Source: Daedaleopsis sinensis (Eukaryota; Basidiomycota; Agaricomycetes; Polyporales; Polyporaceae). From it: a stretch of 64,000 nucleotides of DNA. The translations under genes were made by a program, and so were the position numbers. The notes below the pieces were generated by a model. The model saw nothing but the letters and a program-made list of their open reading frames with translations, searched no databases and was not told the origin of the DNA. Below, piece by piece: positions 10,702 through 21,334 of this stretch. Location: the NCBI GenBank assembly GCA_033807695.1, contig CM066302.1, positions 1,302,001 through 1,366,000 of the forward strand. Direction: 5' to 3'. Positions within the stretch are counted from its first letter, which is position 1. Each line of letters starts with the position of its first letter.

Positions 10702-13574
10702 ATGCAGCTCACGTCTCTCATCGCGCTCTCTCTCGCCGCCTTTGCGGTCAAGGCGTGCCCTGACGAGGAACACGGCCAAGCGCACGGGCACGAACACGAA
10801 CATGGGCGACGCGCCTTCCCCCAGACGCACCTCACTCCCCCAAGTCGGCCGCTGGTGTGGGGCGACGTGAACATCATCCACACCACCGACAGTCACGGCT
10901 GGCTGCTCGGCCACCAGAAGGCGTCCTTCCCGGAACCCAACTACAGGTGAGTGCCAATGGCTGCAGGTGTAGGGGACAGTTGGTGACGTGGGATGCGCGG
11001 TGCGTAGTGGGGACCTGGGTGACTTCGCGTCGTTCGTGACGCACATGAAGCAGTTGGCTCTCGTGAGTGTCGCAGTATCCACGGGGCAAGTCTGCAGCCG
11101 ATCTGACGCGTTCGACGCGTTTAGCAAAAAGATGTCGATCTGCTCTTGGTCGACTCCGGCGATTTGCACGACGGTGAGTCTTCTGGGGGAACAAGACAGT
11201 AGAGAGCATTGAACGCGAACTTTTGCCAAGGTACCGGTCTCTCGGACGGGTTCCCGCCTGGCGGAGTGGATGCACACGAGGTTCGTGAACCTGAGTCCAG
11301 AAGAGAAGCTGTCCTCATATTTTTCATAGAGCAACAAATTCCTGGCGGACCTGCCGTATGACGTCATGGCCATTGGAAAGTGAGTAACGCAAGCTCGTCA
11401 CCAGCAGAAAATTGTCGTTGACAAACGGTCCAGCCATGAGCTTTACGTCTATGCGAACACCCTGGACATGCACCTCAACTTCGTGCCGAAGTTGAATGGT
11501 CGCTATCTCTCGTCCAACGCCAATATCACCGTCGCTGACAAGCACGGCAACCCCGTGAGCGTCCCGGTCGGCGGTGCGTTTGTACAGATATTTACCCAAG
11601 CATACGCTGAATGTGTTTGCCCCGCATAGATCGCTTCGTCAAGTTTAAGACTCGCAAGTGAGTAGCTCTGGTCGTAGCTCTCCAACGACCATGATCTGAA
11701 CCTTGATGCAGGGGTCGCAAGGTTACGTCGCTCGGCGTTCTCTTCGACTTTACTGGCAACGATGTCAACACCACCGTGCAAAAGGTAGAGGATATGGTGA
11801 AGGAGCACTGGGTATGTCTGCGTCCCACACCCTCGCGACAACCTACTGACAACATTTCAATCATGATAGTTCGCAGAGGCGATCAAGGAAGAACCTGACT
11901 TCTTCCTTCTCGTGGGGTGCGTCGATCATGATCCACGTTGATCGCCATTTCACTGATAGCATGAATAGCCACATGCCAGTCGCGAAGACCGACAACTGTG
12001 CGCGTGCATCCATCAACGGGTCGTTCCCATATATGCTGAAGTTGACTTGTAGGGCCGACCGTGTTCAACTCTATCCGCGCTATTCACCCGACCACGCCTA
12101 TTCTCATTCTCGGAGGTATGTCACCCAGTGATACCGCTCTACTAAGTTTGAATTGACACGGTGGGTACAGGACATACTCACATCCGTGATTGCGGTAAGA
12201 TATTCCCCGTGTGATATGTAGTCACATGCTGGTGACACTGCTTCTTCAGTCCAGTATGACGGTCGCTCGATGGCACTCGAGAGCGGTCGCTACATGGAAA
12301 CAGTCGGTACGCTAGCCCACTCTAACTCGCGTACGGACGCTCGATTGATCAGTTTCACTTAGGTTGGATGAGTCAGTGCTGGACTAGTGTACAACGATTC
12401 GCTCTCTCCTGACTGCCCCCTGTAGGCGCAAAGCTTGATCACCACAAGTCTACAAAGAACATCACCTTCTCGCGCCGTTACCTGGACCCCAACCGCGTAA
12501 CGTACGAGGTACGAAGCTCGAGTCTCGCACCACCTGTATACTTTCTGACTTGTTTCCCTCACAGTACCACACAGGACGAGGCAACTTTACCTTCGACACC
12601 TTGAAAGGCAACTTCATCACCAAGGGCCTGAACCGGCTCGCAAAGAAGTTTGACCTTTCCATGCTCTTCGGCACCGCTCCCCAGGACTACACCATCTCCC
12701 AGTGCGTCCCCCGCACTCCCTCTCGGATTCCCGCTGCCCCCGCTGACGCTCCCCCTCAGGGTGCCCTTCCCGTCCAACCACTCGCTCCTCTCGCTCTACG
12801 CGGAGGCGATGAAGTTCGCGCTCACCGCGAACAACACGCGCGCGGCCGTCCCGAGCGTGATGATCACTAACTCAGGCTCGCAGCGCTTCGACCTCTACGC
12901 GGGCCCGTTCACGAAGAACGACCAGCTGACGTCCTCGCCCTTCGCGGACGCGTTCCTCTACATCCCCGCCGTGCCCCTGAGCGTCGCGCGCCAGGTGCTC
13001 CCGACGCTCAACCACGCGGGCGCGAACGAGCGCCGCGCGTGGGAGAGCGAGCGCTATGCGCGCGGGGACGTCGACATGCGCTTCATGGCGTGGCTCGAGG
13101 AGATGGACCGCAGGAGCGACGGGCCTGAGCGCCGCGCGGCGCAGAACGCGACGCTCGGATACGTGACGCACGACGTGGGTGTTATCCTTCTTGCATGTTT
13201 CCGTTGCTGACTGGCTGTCGTGTGCGTGTGCATCTACAGTCCTGCCCCGGGGTCGGCGACGACACCGTCCACGCGCCTCTGGTAAGCCCCCCTCCCCCTC
13301 CCCCTCCCCCTCACGCGCTTCCCCCACCGCATGCTCACCCCACCGCCAGCCGTTCTTCTCGTCCCCAGACTTCATCGGCACAGACGCGCCCGCGGGGCTC
13401 GGCGACACCGCGCCCGTCGACCTCGTCTTCGTGGACTTCATCGAGGCGCAGCTGCTGCAGATCCTGAACGGGCTGCAGAGCGCGAAGACGTACGCGAAGG
13501 CGGACGTGCTGCCGTACTCGGACGTGCTCGCGAACGCCGTGCTCGGGCTCTACGCGCAGAAGTACTGGAACTGA
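10702..13574 (+). CDS. secreted metallophosphoesterase, 5'-nucleotidase / YHR202W type
   Basis: A cleavable signal peptide ([18 protein letters not shown]) is followed by a His-rich stretch ([12 protein letters not shown]), then the full two-metal phosphoesterase core in order: HTTDSHG, SGDLHDG, AIGNHEL, LLVGHMP and LGGHTHIRD. A C-terminal domain follows ([48 protein letters not shown]) and the protein ends [10 protein letters not shown]. Around a dozen short introns splice in frame, for example GWM|SAKLDHH; the spliced length is roughly 600 residues. The closest type known to me is the yeast YHR202W group, related to secreted 5'-nucleotidases, so it probably hydrolyses phosphate monoesters outside the cell or in the vacuole. 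The intron near 13288 contains CCCCCT repeats. The substrate is an inference. Confidence 0.87.
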
Positions 13575-13918
13575 GCGCATGCGGGGGGAGGGGGGCGATG
13601 ACGCGGTGTTGTGCTGGCTGGGGTACTTGTACTGGTGATGGTAGTACTGCGGCGTGGAGATAATGATATCGGGCGCAGAGCGTGTCGTCTATGAGCGCTG
13701 AGCGACGGGGTTGCTATAAACTGGAGAGATAAAGTAGGCATTGGCTGCGCTCCCCAAGGGTGTCCGAGATCAGGCTCGCGTGCGCTGGGTGAAATTTTGA
13801 AACTCCACGCCGTTCTCTATTTCTTCTCTCCGACGAGGCTGAGTACATACCTCGTAGAACTTGCGCAAAAACATCCGCTCGGGTAGTGGTACGCAAAAGG
13901 AAAGACTCGCACTCGGTA
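13575..13918. other. 3' region of metallophosphoesterase gene
   Basis: GC-rich sequence without a gene. It ends at the tRNA. The T-rich run complementary to about 13891-13905 can serve as RNA polymerase III terminator for the minus-strand tRNA. Confidence 0.4.
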
Positions 13919-14008
13919 TGGACATGTCCGGGATTGAACCGGACCCCTCTCGCACACACACAATGATTGATGCTAAGCGAGCGTGATAACCAACTACACC
14001 ACATGCCC
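13919..14008 (-). tRNA. tRNA-Ala (AGC) with 16-base intron, copy 1
   Basis: On the minus strand the gene begins GGGCATGTGGTGTAG and closes with CATGTCC plus discriminator A, forming a seven-pair acceptor stem. The D arm carries box A (TGGTGTAGTTGG), the anticodon stem CTCGC/GCGAG closes loop TTAGCA..T with anticodon AGC, and the T arm holds box B as GGTTCAATCC. An intron of about 16 bases with a GT-rich run sits after position 37, the canonical place. Box B differs by one base from copies 2 and 3 (GGTTCGATCC), which may weaken transcription. It is the first element of a duplicated unit. Confidence 0.88.
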
Positions 14009-14540
14009 TTACTGACGATCCCACGATGAGCAGTAGAGGTAGTCCGATTGGGATGGTAATTCGGACTCCCACCGGCAGTCGGACTGCAGACTATCGGATA
14101 TCATTTGAAGTGTTAGCCATTGCGACTCGCGAGTCTTCCAGCCTCATATTTGTCCCCAGGAACGACTGTCTTCCGCACGGACTTGAAGCCAGATTAGTCA
14201 CTAGAGGCTGATTTGCGAGCCTGTTCCGGGTTTCCGTACTACTAGTAGTAGTGACGCGAGGGCAGAGTGCGAGTCCTGCCAGTGGCCGGTTCTGCGAGCA
14301 CTGTCACTGTCTCCGAGCGTGGCCCTTCGAATTCGGGCGAGACAGCTCAAGCCTGGTACTGGCAGTTGAACCTACGTACGTACCCATCTCCTCCAGAGTC
14401 CAGAAGGAAAGGTCCGGGGCGATGCAGTACTCCTCCGCGCTAGCCACTAGCCACTAGCGGCGATCGCCCCGCGAGTTCGAATATGAATGCCGGGATTGAC
14501 ACGGCTGAATTGACCATGCATGTACGTACTGGTACACCGT

Positions 14541-14982
14541 TGATGAGCATGGTACGGCTCTGTGCGGGTGATCGATACGTACAGTCATTCTTTCAGTCCG
14601 CGCGTACAGTATGTAGTGTTACAGATTAGGAAACACAGACGCCGAAGGACTTTCGAGTACCGTATTTCCCTTCGCGATCGCTTAGTTTAGCTCTCATATT
14701 AAAGTACCACCGCCATCTCTTCACGCAATACATCATCTTTCCGCTCTCGTTCTCGTTCGCCCTCTCGTCTCGTTCACGCTCTCGCGCTCGTTCTCGCTCT
14801 CGTTTACGTCCGACTCTCGACTTTCGATCTACGACGTACACGACATCCGACTCCGCGCTCACTCGTTCCACCCCTCACACTCCCTCCCCGTTTCCGACTC
14901 CCCTTGTGAGCACCTCGCCGGACTCGCACCTTCAGCCTTCGACCGACGCACCACCCGGAGCATAGGCCATTGTTATTGTTAT
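14541..14982. mobile_element. 442-bp insertion with 6-bp direct repeats, no ORF
   Basis: The block is flanked by CACCGT at 14535-14540 and again at 14983-14988. The matching place in unit copy 2 has CACCGT (16520-16525) with no insert. The block starts TGATGAGCATGGTACGG and ends in TTATTGTTAT. A related copy with the same first bases starts at 28048, and a shorter trace lies near 24819. It contains no long open frame. The flanking repeats look like a target-site duplication, so I read it as a small non-autonomous element. Its class is unclear: the ends are not good inverted repeats, and TG..CA ends as in a solo LTR fit only if the target repeat is misaligned by one or two bases. Confidence 0.6.
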
Positions 14983-16036
14983 CACCGTACACGTCGCACG
15001 GAGGAAGCAGAGTACTCATGCTAGGGCGCGGGCGCGCGGAACGAGGAGGCAGAGGTGTCTACGGAGAACGGAGAACGGAGAACGGATGGCGGACGGCGGG
15101 GCCAGTGATACAGCAGGAACGGCCGCGGGGCCCGGGCGAGCGACCGTGACGGTACGGGGCGAGCGGCGACAACGATGGCGGTGCGTTTAACGTTTAACAG
15201 CGACGGCACGCATGATTTTGGGGAAATAACGGCTGCCAGTGGAGACGCGGCACGCCGGCAGACTCAGTACAGTTGGGGCCCGGGCCAGAGAACGGGGAGC
15301 GGGACGCGGGAAGGCGGAGCTCGACGCTTGGAGGATGGAAGAGCGGGGATGGAAGGAGCGGGAGCCCTGCCAGGAGAGGAGAGGAGGGGCGGGGCGGTCG
15401 AGTTGCCTGGGGTTGCCTGGGGTAGCGCAGGCCCGGACGCTCGGAGACAGGAAAGGAACGAAAGTGGGAGTCCGAGAACAGAGCGGGACGGCGGGACGGT
15501 CGGTGGCGGGGTCGGGGCTGCACACTTCTACGCGGGGGCGCCGACGGGGAGAGCAGGGCACAGCAGGGATCCGGAGCGGGGAGCGGTCAGACGAGCGCAT
15601 CGACACTCGCCGGGGGATCCTGGACGTCGACGGTACCGGTGAGCATTGGCAACCAGTGCTCGGCCTCGGCCCTCTACACACAGATTCCAGAAGCACTCAG
15701 GCCTCAGGCTGGAACTGAGTACTGAGTACTTGAGCAACAGAGCAACAGGGCAACGGGACTGCATATATATATCCACCACACCGGTACCACACCTCCCCGA
15801 GCGTGTTTAACGTTTAAGGTCAGATGTGCGTGCGCGTGCGCGTGCACCTCGCCTTCTTCTCTCCGTCGACAATTGCAAGGCCGCGCATGTACTTACATCA
15901 TGCGTAAAACCGCACCGTGTAGCCCAGGCAATGATCGACATCTCCTCTCAGATCTCATGCACATGAGTCCAGCTGGGGGCGGGGGCGGGGGCGGCGCGGG
16001 GGACGGCGCAAAAACTTCGGAACCTAAGGTTCTATA

Positions 16037-16127
16037 TGGACATGTCCGGGATCGAACCGGACCCCTCTCGCACACCGAATGCTAAGCGATGCTAAGCGAG
16101 CGTGATAACCAACTACACCACATGCCC
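16037..16127 (-). tRNA. tRNA-Ala (AGC), copy 2, anticodon segment duplicated
   Basis: Acceptor stem, D arm (box A) and T arm (box B GGTTCGATCC) match copy 1. The anticodon region reads CGCTTAGCATCGCTTAGCATT on the minus strand, so CGCTTAGCAT is repeated in tandem. With the first AGC as anticodon, the insert of about 17 bases after position 37 acts as an intron that carries a second copy of the loop. A T5 run follows the gene (complement of about 16012-16018), fit for polymerase III termination. Whether it is spliced and functional is open. Confidence 0.8.
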
Positions 16128-17260
16128 TTGAGAGGATGTCCGCGACGAGCGGTTAATGTGGGTGGGTGTGGGACTGATGGGACCGACTCGGGCTCAGGCT
16201 GCAGGTAACTGGCAGTCGGACTTGCAGCAAGTCGATGCTAGTACGTGGCAGGTCTTCCAGTAGCTAGCTGGTATAGCACTTACTTTGTCCACGTCGTGCG
16301 AGGCTGCAGTGTCGTACGTAGCGCGCACCACTACCCACCTCCGGATCCTCAAGAAGGAAAGGTCCAGCTGGGGCGATGCACTCCCCGCACTAGTCCCCGC
16401 ACTAGTACTAGCCGCTAGCACTAGCCACTAGCTAATACGCGACGACTCGCGAGCTCGAACTTCGAATATATATCTGAACGCCGGAATTGACACGGCTGAA
16501 TTAACCATGCGTGTACGTACACCGTACCGTACACGAAGTAGAGTACTTATACAAGGGCGCGGGCGGGCGCGGAAGGGGCAGGGGTGTCTACGGAGAACGG
16601 AACGGGGCGGGCGGATAACGGCGCTAGTGATACAACAGGATCGGGCGGACGGGGACGGGGACGAGACATGCGGAGACGACACGGTACGGGGCAACGACGG
16701 GCAGAACAACGACGAAGACAACGACAATGCGCGTATAACGCAGCGAATAGCATTGGAGAGACAACGGCGCGAGCGCGGGCCTGTGCCCGCGGCGCCGCGC
16801 TGGTAGAGGGTAGAGTACATACCGGGCCAGAGAGTACATCCGGGGACGGGGACGCCGGGAGCGGGGGAGACTCGGGAAGGGGGAGACTCGGGAAGGTGGA
16901 GGATGGAAAGAGCGGGGGAGACCAGCTGCGCGCCCGTCCGACAGCGTGCCCGCATGCAGGCCCAGGACTGGTCCGCACCGGCGCGGGAGCCGAGCGGGGA
17001 ACAGGGAAGCAGGGGCTGGGGCAGGGGTTGGGGAGCACGCGCGCAGCGCTTGGGGTAGGTAGCGCAGGAGACAAACAGGAAAGGAACGGAAGGGTCCGAG
17101 AACGGAGCGAGTCAGGACGGGGCGGAAGAGCGGGACAGTGGATGGGGTGGGGGCTGCCCTTCTATAACGCGGGGACGAGGCAGGGAGAGCAGGGAGAGCA
17201 GGGCGAAGCGGTCAGACGAGCGCGTCGAGACTCGCTTGGGGATCCTGGACGGTGCCGTGA
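16037..17260. repeat. tRNA-Ala unit, copy 2 (without insertion)
   Basis: Second copy of the unit at 13919-15640, shorter because it lacks the 442-bp insert. The distal part (about 16550-17260) is GC-rich and purine-rich, with GTGTCTACGGAGAACGGA near 16587 and GGGGATCCTGGAC near 17239. The end of the unit overlaps the 3' end of the small secreted protein gene on the minus strand. Confidence 0.7.
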
Positions 17261-17899
17261 GTACTGAGTCGCGGGAGGACAGGCGCGGGGTACTCACCAC
17301 TTGTCTTTTCGCTCTCTCCGCCGTCTTCTCCGCCGTCTCTTCTGCCGGTACGGACTCCTCCGCTATCTTCGCCGCGAGCTCCTCCACTACCGGCGGTACG
17401 AAGCCACCCACCGTGACGTCCACCGCGTGCACGTCCACCGCCGGCTGCACGTCTGCCGTAGTCGCGGGCGTAGACGCGGGCGTGGGCGTGGCGGCCGAGC
17501 GCGCAGAGGTGAGCGCGGAGATGAGGAAGTCGAGCATCTGCAGCGACTCCTGCGAGAACCCGCCTGGGGGGATCTGGAGGGCCGTCGGGAAGGTCGTGTT
17601 CGCGGACTGGGGGCCAGGTGAGACCTCTGCGTACAAGCTTGAAGCTTGGAGGCTAGGTAGGAAAGAGACGCACGGCATCGGCGTTCGCGCCTGGGAGCGC
17701 GTACAGGCAGCTCATCTGGCGGCAGCCGCGCGGCGCGAGATTGCTCGGGACGGGGGCGGCGTACGAGAGCGGGAGGGCTGCAGGAGCAGACGGTAAGCGG
17801 TGTAGTTCAGGCAAAAAGAGCTCGAGGATGCGGACACGTACCGCCGACGAAGAGGGCGGAGATGGCGAAGGTGCGGGTGAGGATGAACGTCGGGGCCAT
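17252..17899 (-). CDS. small secreted protein, function unknown (3' end uncertain)
   Basis: The start ATG at 17899 opens a signal peptide (MAPTFILTRTFAISALFVGA, then LPLSYA before APVPSN). Exon 2 begins after an intron of about 64 bases and gives APRGCRQMSCLYALPGANAD. A second intron of about 67 bases, phase 0, leads to SANTTFPTALQIPPGGFSQ, LQMLDFLISALTSARSAA and an acidic, Ala/Glu/Lys-rich tail (EELAAKIAEESVPAEETAEK). Mature length is about 130 residues. A strong donor (GTGAGT) follows KRQV at about 17300, so a last short exon probably lies inside the duplicated tRNA unit. The stop is therefore not fixed. A TATA box sits 144 bases upstream, and a C/T-rich leader precedes the ATG. It matches no family that I recognise; secreted effector or cell-surface roles are only guesses. 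Confidence 0.55.
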
Positions 17900-18041
17900 G
17901 GTTAATATGTAAGACTCGAGCAGGAAAGCGAGTATTCGGGGAGAGAACGAAGAAGGAAGAAGAGGAAGGGGAGGAGCGGGGAGCGGGGACGTAGACACTC
18001 TGTGGAGACGCGCTGAAACGCAGAGCCCGCGGCTGGGAGGT

Positions 18042-18048
18042 CTTATAG
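18042..18048 (-). promoter_or_regulatory. TATA box of small secreted protein gene
   Basis: CTATAAG on the minus strand, 144 bases before the ATG at 17899, followed by a long C/T-rich tract at 17925-17985 as usual in front of fungal start sites. Confidence 0.55.
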
Positions 18049-18049
18049 C

Positions 18050-19414
18050 ACCTGCAATCGGGGTCGCAGCGGGGTGCAGGGGCTGAAAGGATGCGTCCGA
18101 TTAGGCAGGAGCCCCCTCGCCCGACGGTGGCGAGCTGGGAGCGCGCGCGTCCGAAGCGGGAAATGAGCTTGTGGGCGAGAAGGCACGGACGCGACTGCGC
18201 GTTCCACGCTCGGCTCCATCCCACGCTTACGACACCGGCCTGGCGTCCGCCTGCCTGCCTTTGGGCCCTCTTGTTCTGCGCTCCCTCCGGGCTGGCTGGA
18301 TTCCTGATCGTGAGGCGCGTGAGGCTCGACTCGCCCGCAGCGTAGAGTCGTTAGCGGGACGCGCATCAGACCGGCCTTTCGAAGGAGTCAATGACGTCCA
18401 CGATCTGCCGCCGAGCCCCGCATGCACGATGGATCCGCCAGGCGTGCCGGAGTCGGTGTGCTGGCATTAATCGCGAGAACTTCACGGTATGAGCATGGCG
18501 AGGGGCGAAGACGGCGGCGGCTCACCCGAGAGTGCGGGCGGGATCCTGTGATGGAGCTCGAGTGATCCTGCTTATCGGCGGGGGGCCCGGCCGGGCGCGG
18601 TGCATCCGACAGGAAGTTGAAGGGAGGCCGGAGGAGAGGACGGTGGCCGTCGTGGACGTCGTTCAGCCTTCCTATTCCGGACGTTACTTTGAACGCACCG
18701 GTTGCTACCCGAGCCCCAACTCAATCGCCATCTAGATACCGATCGCCCGCTTCGCTTTGCCGCCCGTGTTTCTTACTCGCCGTGCCTCGAACTTACTCGA
18801 ACTTACTCTCATACTTACCCTCTCATATGTACCTCCCTCCTAGCGTTGTCCACCGCTCTCCTGTGCGGGCACTAGTACTCGACCCAACGCACAGGCACCG
18901 CAACGAGGTACGCGTCTCCGTCCGTGACGAACCCGCGCTCACATCGACCCATCCAACTTTCAGCGTACGCCGGCCGACTCCTGCATCACGTCTCTAGGGA
19001 GCTCTTCACATGCCAGCGGCGTGTACTCATGCGTAGCACGAAAACTCCGCGGCTTCGAACGCGCTCCTCAGCCTTCTGCCGTTTCTGTCCGTGCCCTTCA
19101 GCTTCAGCTTCAGGGTTCACGCCCACCCTAGGCCTAGCAGGGCCAACTTGAAATTGAAGGGCCCCGGCGCGTCTGAGCCCAATGGCAAGTAGGTGCTGTG
19201 AGGCCCAGGGTGCGCCCGTGCGGCGTGTGCGCCGTCCGACGGCGTAGCCTGTAGGCCACGGACGGCAGCCTCGGGCGATGGGCGATGGCCGCTGCGCGCG
19301 GCGGCGGATGTGGCTACTTTCGCTTCAACGCTCGCTCGCTCGCCCCGCCCATGCGCTCGCGGCGGCCTGCAGGGAACGTACGTGCCTGCTCTGCTCCGGC
19401 CCTGTTCACGTTCA
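18050..19414. other. GC-rich intergenic, no gene recognised
   Basis: Open frames on both strands overlap and show no family motif. A GT..AG pair (about 18907 to 18963) could be an intron in an untranslated leader, but no coding exon follows. Confidence 0.35.
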
Positions 19415-20160
19415 GTCACGTTCAGACGTCGACTCCAGATGCTCGCGAGCTCGTGATACTCTTTCTGCAGACTGCCCGATCGATGGGGTGGCGGAGCAGC
19501 GACGTCGTTCACCGGTTGACCGTGCGTCAGGCGTTCGCGGATCGGCCTGCGCGCATGCTCTGCAGTCTCGCCGCCTCACGCATAGTACATACAGATCTCA
19601 GAACGTTAACGAGCACCCATGCGGCGCCCCTCAACTCCACGTCGGCTTGTAGCCTCGGGAGTCGGCTGGGGCACGGCAGGGGTACGCAGGTACGCAGGGG
19701 CACGCAGGTACGCAGGGGTACGCAGGGGCCCCCGAGCCCCACAGGTGCGCCGCCCGCCGCCCGCCCGCCGATGACCGATGACCGGTGGTGCGCGCCCCGG
19801 GGACGCTCCCCGCCGTGCCCACTGGCACTTTGGGCCGTCCATGCTCTGTTAACGTTCAACGTTCAGGCCTCAGAATCATTAATCAGGCCTCAGGTGCGTT
19901 CAAGTGCTCCGTGCGGTGCCACTGGATCCCGCTGGGAGTCTGGTGCGCATGCGTCCTCTGCCACGGCGGTGTCGGTGTCGGATCGATATCCACGGACTCC
20001 GCGTACGTCCTGACCTCCTTCTATAGCTACAGATGTATATTTGAATTTGAATTTGGCAGCCACAGGCATGCATGGCCATATGTGCACGGCCATGGCCATG
20101 GGTCTCCGCGGTCAGGGATGTCCAGACGTTCGCGTTACCGTTACCGTTACCGTTTTATCA
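19415..20160. repeat. dispersed repeat R2, copy a
   Basis: The stretch matches 29650-30210 in the same order. Anchors are GTCGACTCCAGATGCTCGC, ATACTCTTTCTGCAGACTGC, GCGTTCGCGGATCGGCCTG, CGGCTTGTAGCCTCGGGAGT and GATCGATATCCAC. It contains a minisatellite of GGTACGCAG/GGCACGCAG units (19680-19730) and ends in (CGTTAC)n near 20135. No coding potential is evident in either copy. Confidence 0.75.
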
Positions 20161-21330
20161 TTCATCCCCGGTCCTGGCACATATTCCACCGCCCTGCCGC
20201 CCGGCCGTCGTCACTGTGGCGCCCACTCCTCGTCTTCGCGCGGTGATACGCAGCGCCCGCATCCGTCCGCGAAGACGAAGACGAAGACGAGGAAGCCGTC
20301 CTTGTAGCCGTAGCCCCTGGGGCGCGCCGCCGGCGAAGAATGCACGCAGGGCCTTCTGCAAAGCTGCAAAGCTTCAAAGCTTCGACGCTTCAACGCTTCA
20401 TTAACATTCCGCACGCGGGCGAGGGCAGGCCAGACTTCGTTTGCGCGCGTGGCGGAGAGCGCGCCCTAGGCCTTGGCTGCCAGTGGTGGGCACACCAGAT
20501 ATCGATGCATATGCCGACAGAAGCACTGCGCAGTATACAGTATACAGTACGGGCAGCGTACGTCCGCATCCGCATCCGCATCCGCATCCACATCCACATC
20601 CACGCGCCGCGTCTGAGATCTGTGGAGTCGGCGTGCATGGGAGCTGGAGATGATGGAGCCACTGTGCGCATGCCCTGCACGCCGTCGTGGGCCGTCGTGC
20701 GCAGTGGCGCGACGCGGCGTGAGGGTCGCTGGCATCCGCTCTGCACTTCAAGCTTCAAGCTTCGCCCACGTAGGGCGGGTGTTCGCTTCCGTTGCGTCGC
20801 ATCTCGAAGGCACTCCGTGCGCGTAGCTGTGCGCCGACTGTCAGCTCGAGCTCGGCGCGAAGTCCGCAGGTCTATGTCTATGCAGTCACTTAGTGGCCAG
20901 GCCGATGGGGTGGGGCGCGTCTTCGAGTCCTTGTTGTCGGGATCAGGACTCAGTACTCAGGATCATCGCCGGAGCCTGTCAGGACTCAGCGGTACCTGGG
21001 CCTGAGGCCTGAGGCCTGCAGGTGCCGGGCCAGAGGAGACGGATCAGCTTCTGTCTCCCGCTCGTCGTGTCGTCGTGTACTTGCATGACCCGCTCAGGTT
21101 GCGGGCGTTGCATACAGCCTGAGCGGACGAGGAAAAATAGCCGAATCCCCATCCAAGCTCCAAGATCAAAGCAAGTTTCAATACTCCAAGCTCTAATTGA
21201 ACCTGCCGTCCTGCCAACATGCTCGTACGCCCCTCGAGCTCGTCTCCGCCGTCAGATACTGTACTAGTGCACAACACCGCACATCCGACCCGTTAGTCCG
21301 GCGGGACGCGACGCTGCAGGCGCTCTTGAG
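20161..21330. repeat. simple-repeat-rich stretch
   Basis: Short tandem repeats follow each other: GAAGAC (20268-20290), CAAAGCTT/CGCTTCAA-like units (20358-20400), (CGCATC)n then (CACATC)n (20566-20600), and GAGGCCTGAGGCCTG-like palindromic units (21003-21018 and 21329-21344). Open frames in it arise from the repeats. Nothing else is recognised. Confidence 0.6.
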
Positions 21331-21334
21331 GCCT

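Larger units (their letters stand above)
13919..15640. repeat. tRNA-Ala unit, copy 1 (with insertion)
   Basis: This unit is repeated at 16037-17260 in the same order. Shared blocks are the tRNA, a block with AGAAGGAAAGGTCC and GCCACTAGC-like motifs (about 14395-14460), GGATTGACACGGCTGAATT (about 14492; copy 2 has GGAATTGACACGGCTGAATT), GTGTCTACGGAGAACGGA (about 15054) and the end GGGGATCCTGGAC (about 15613). Similarity is patchy, with many small indels and GC-rich slippage (GGAGAAC three times at 15063-15085). No protein gene is recognised in it. Confidence 0.7.

Noticed and set aside
15175..15718. Long GC-rich open frames on both strands
   Set aside because: They arise from high GC and purine/pyrimidine bias of the duplicated unit. 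The matching frames are not kept in unit copy 2 and have no motif.
16584..17267. 227-residue Gly/Arg-rich frame on plus strand
   Set aside because: Low complexity, overlaps the secreted protein gene on the other strand, and is not conserved in unit copy 1.
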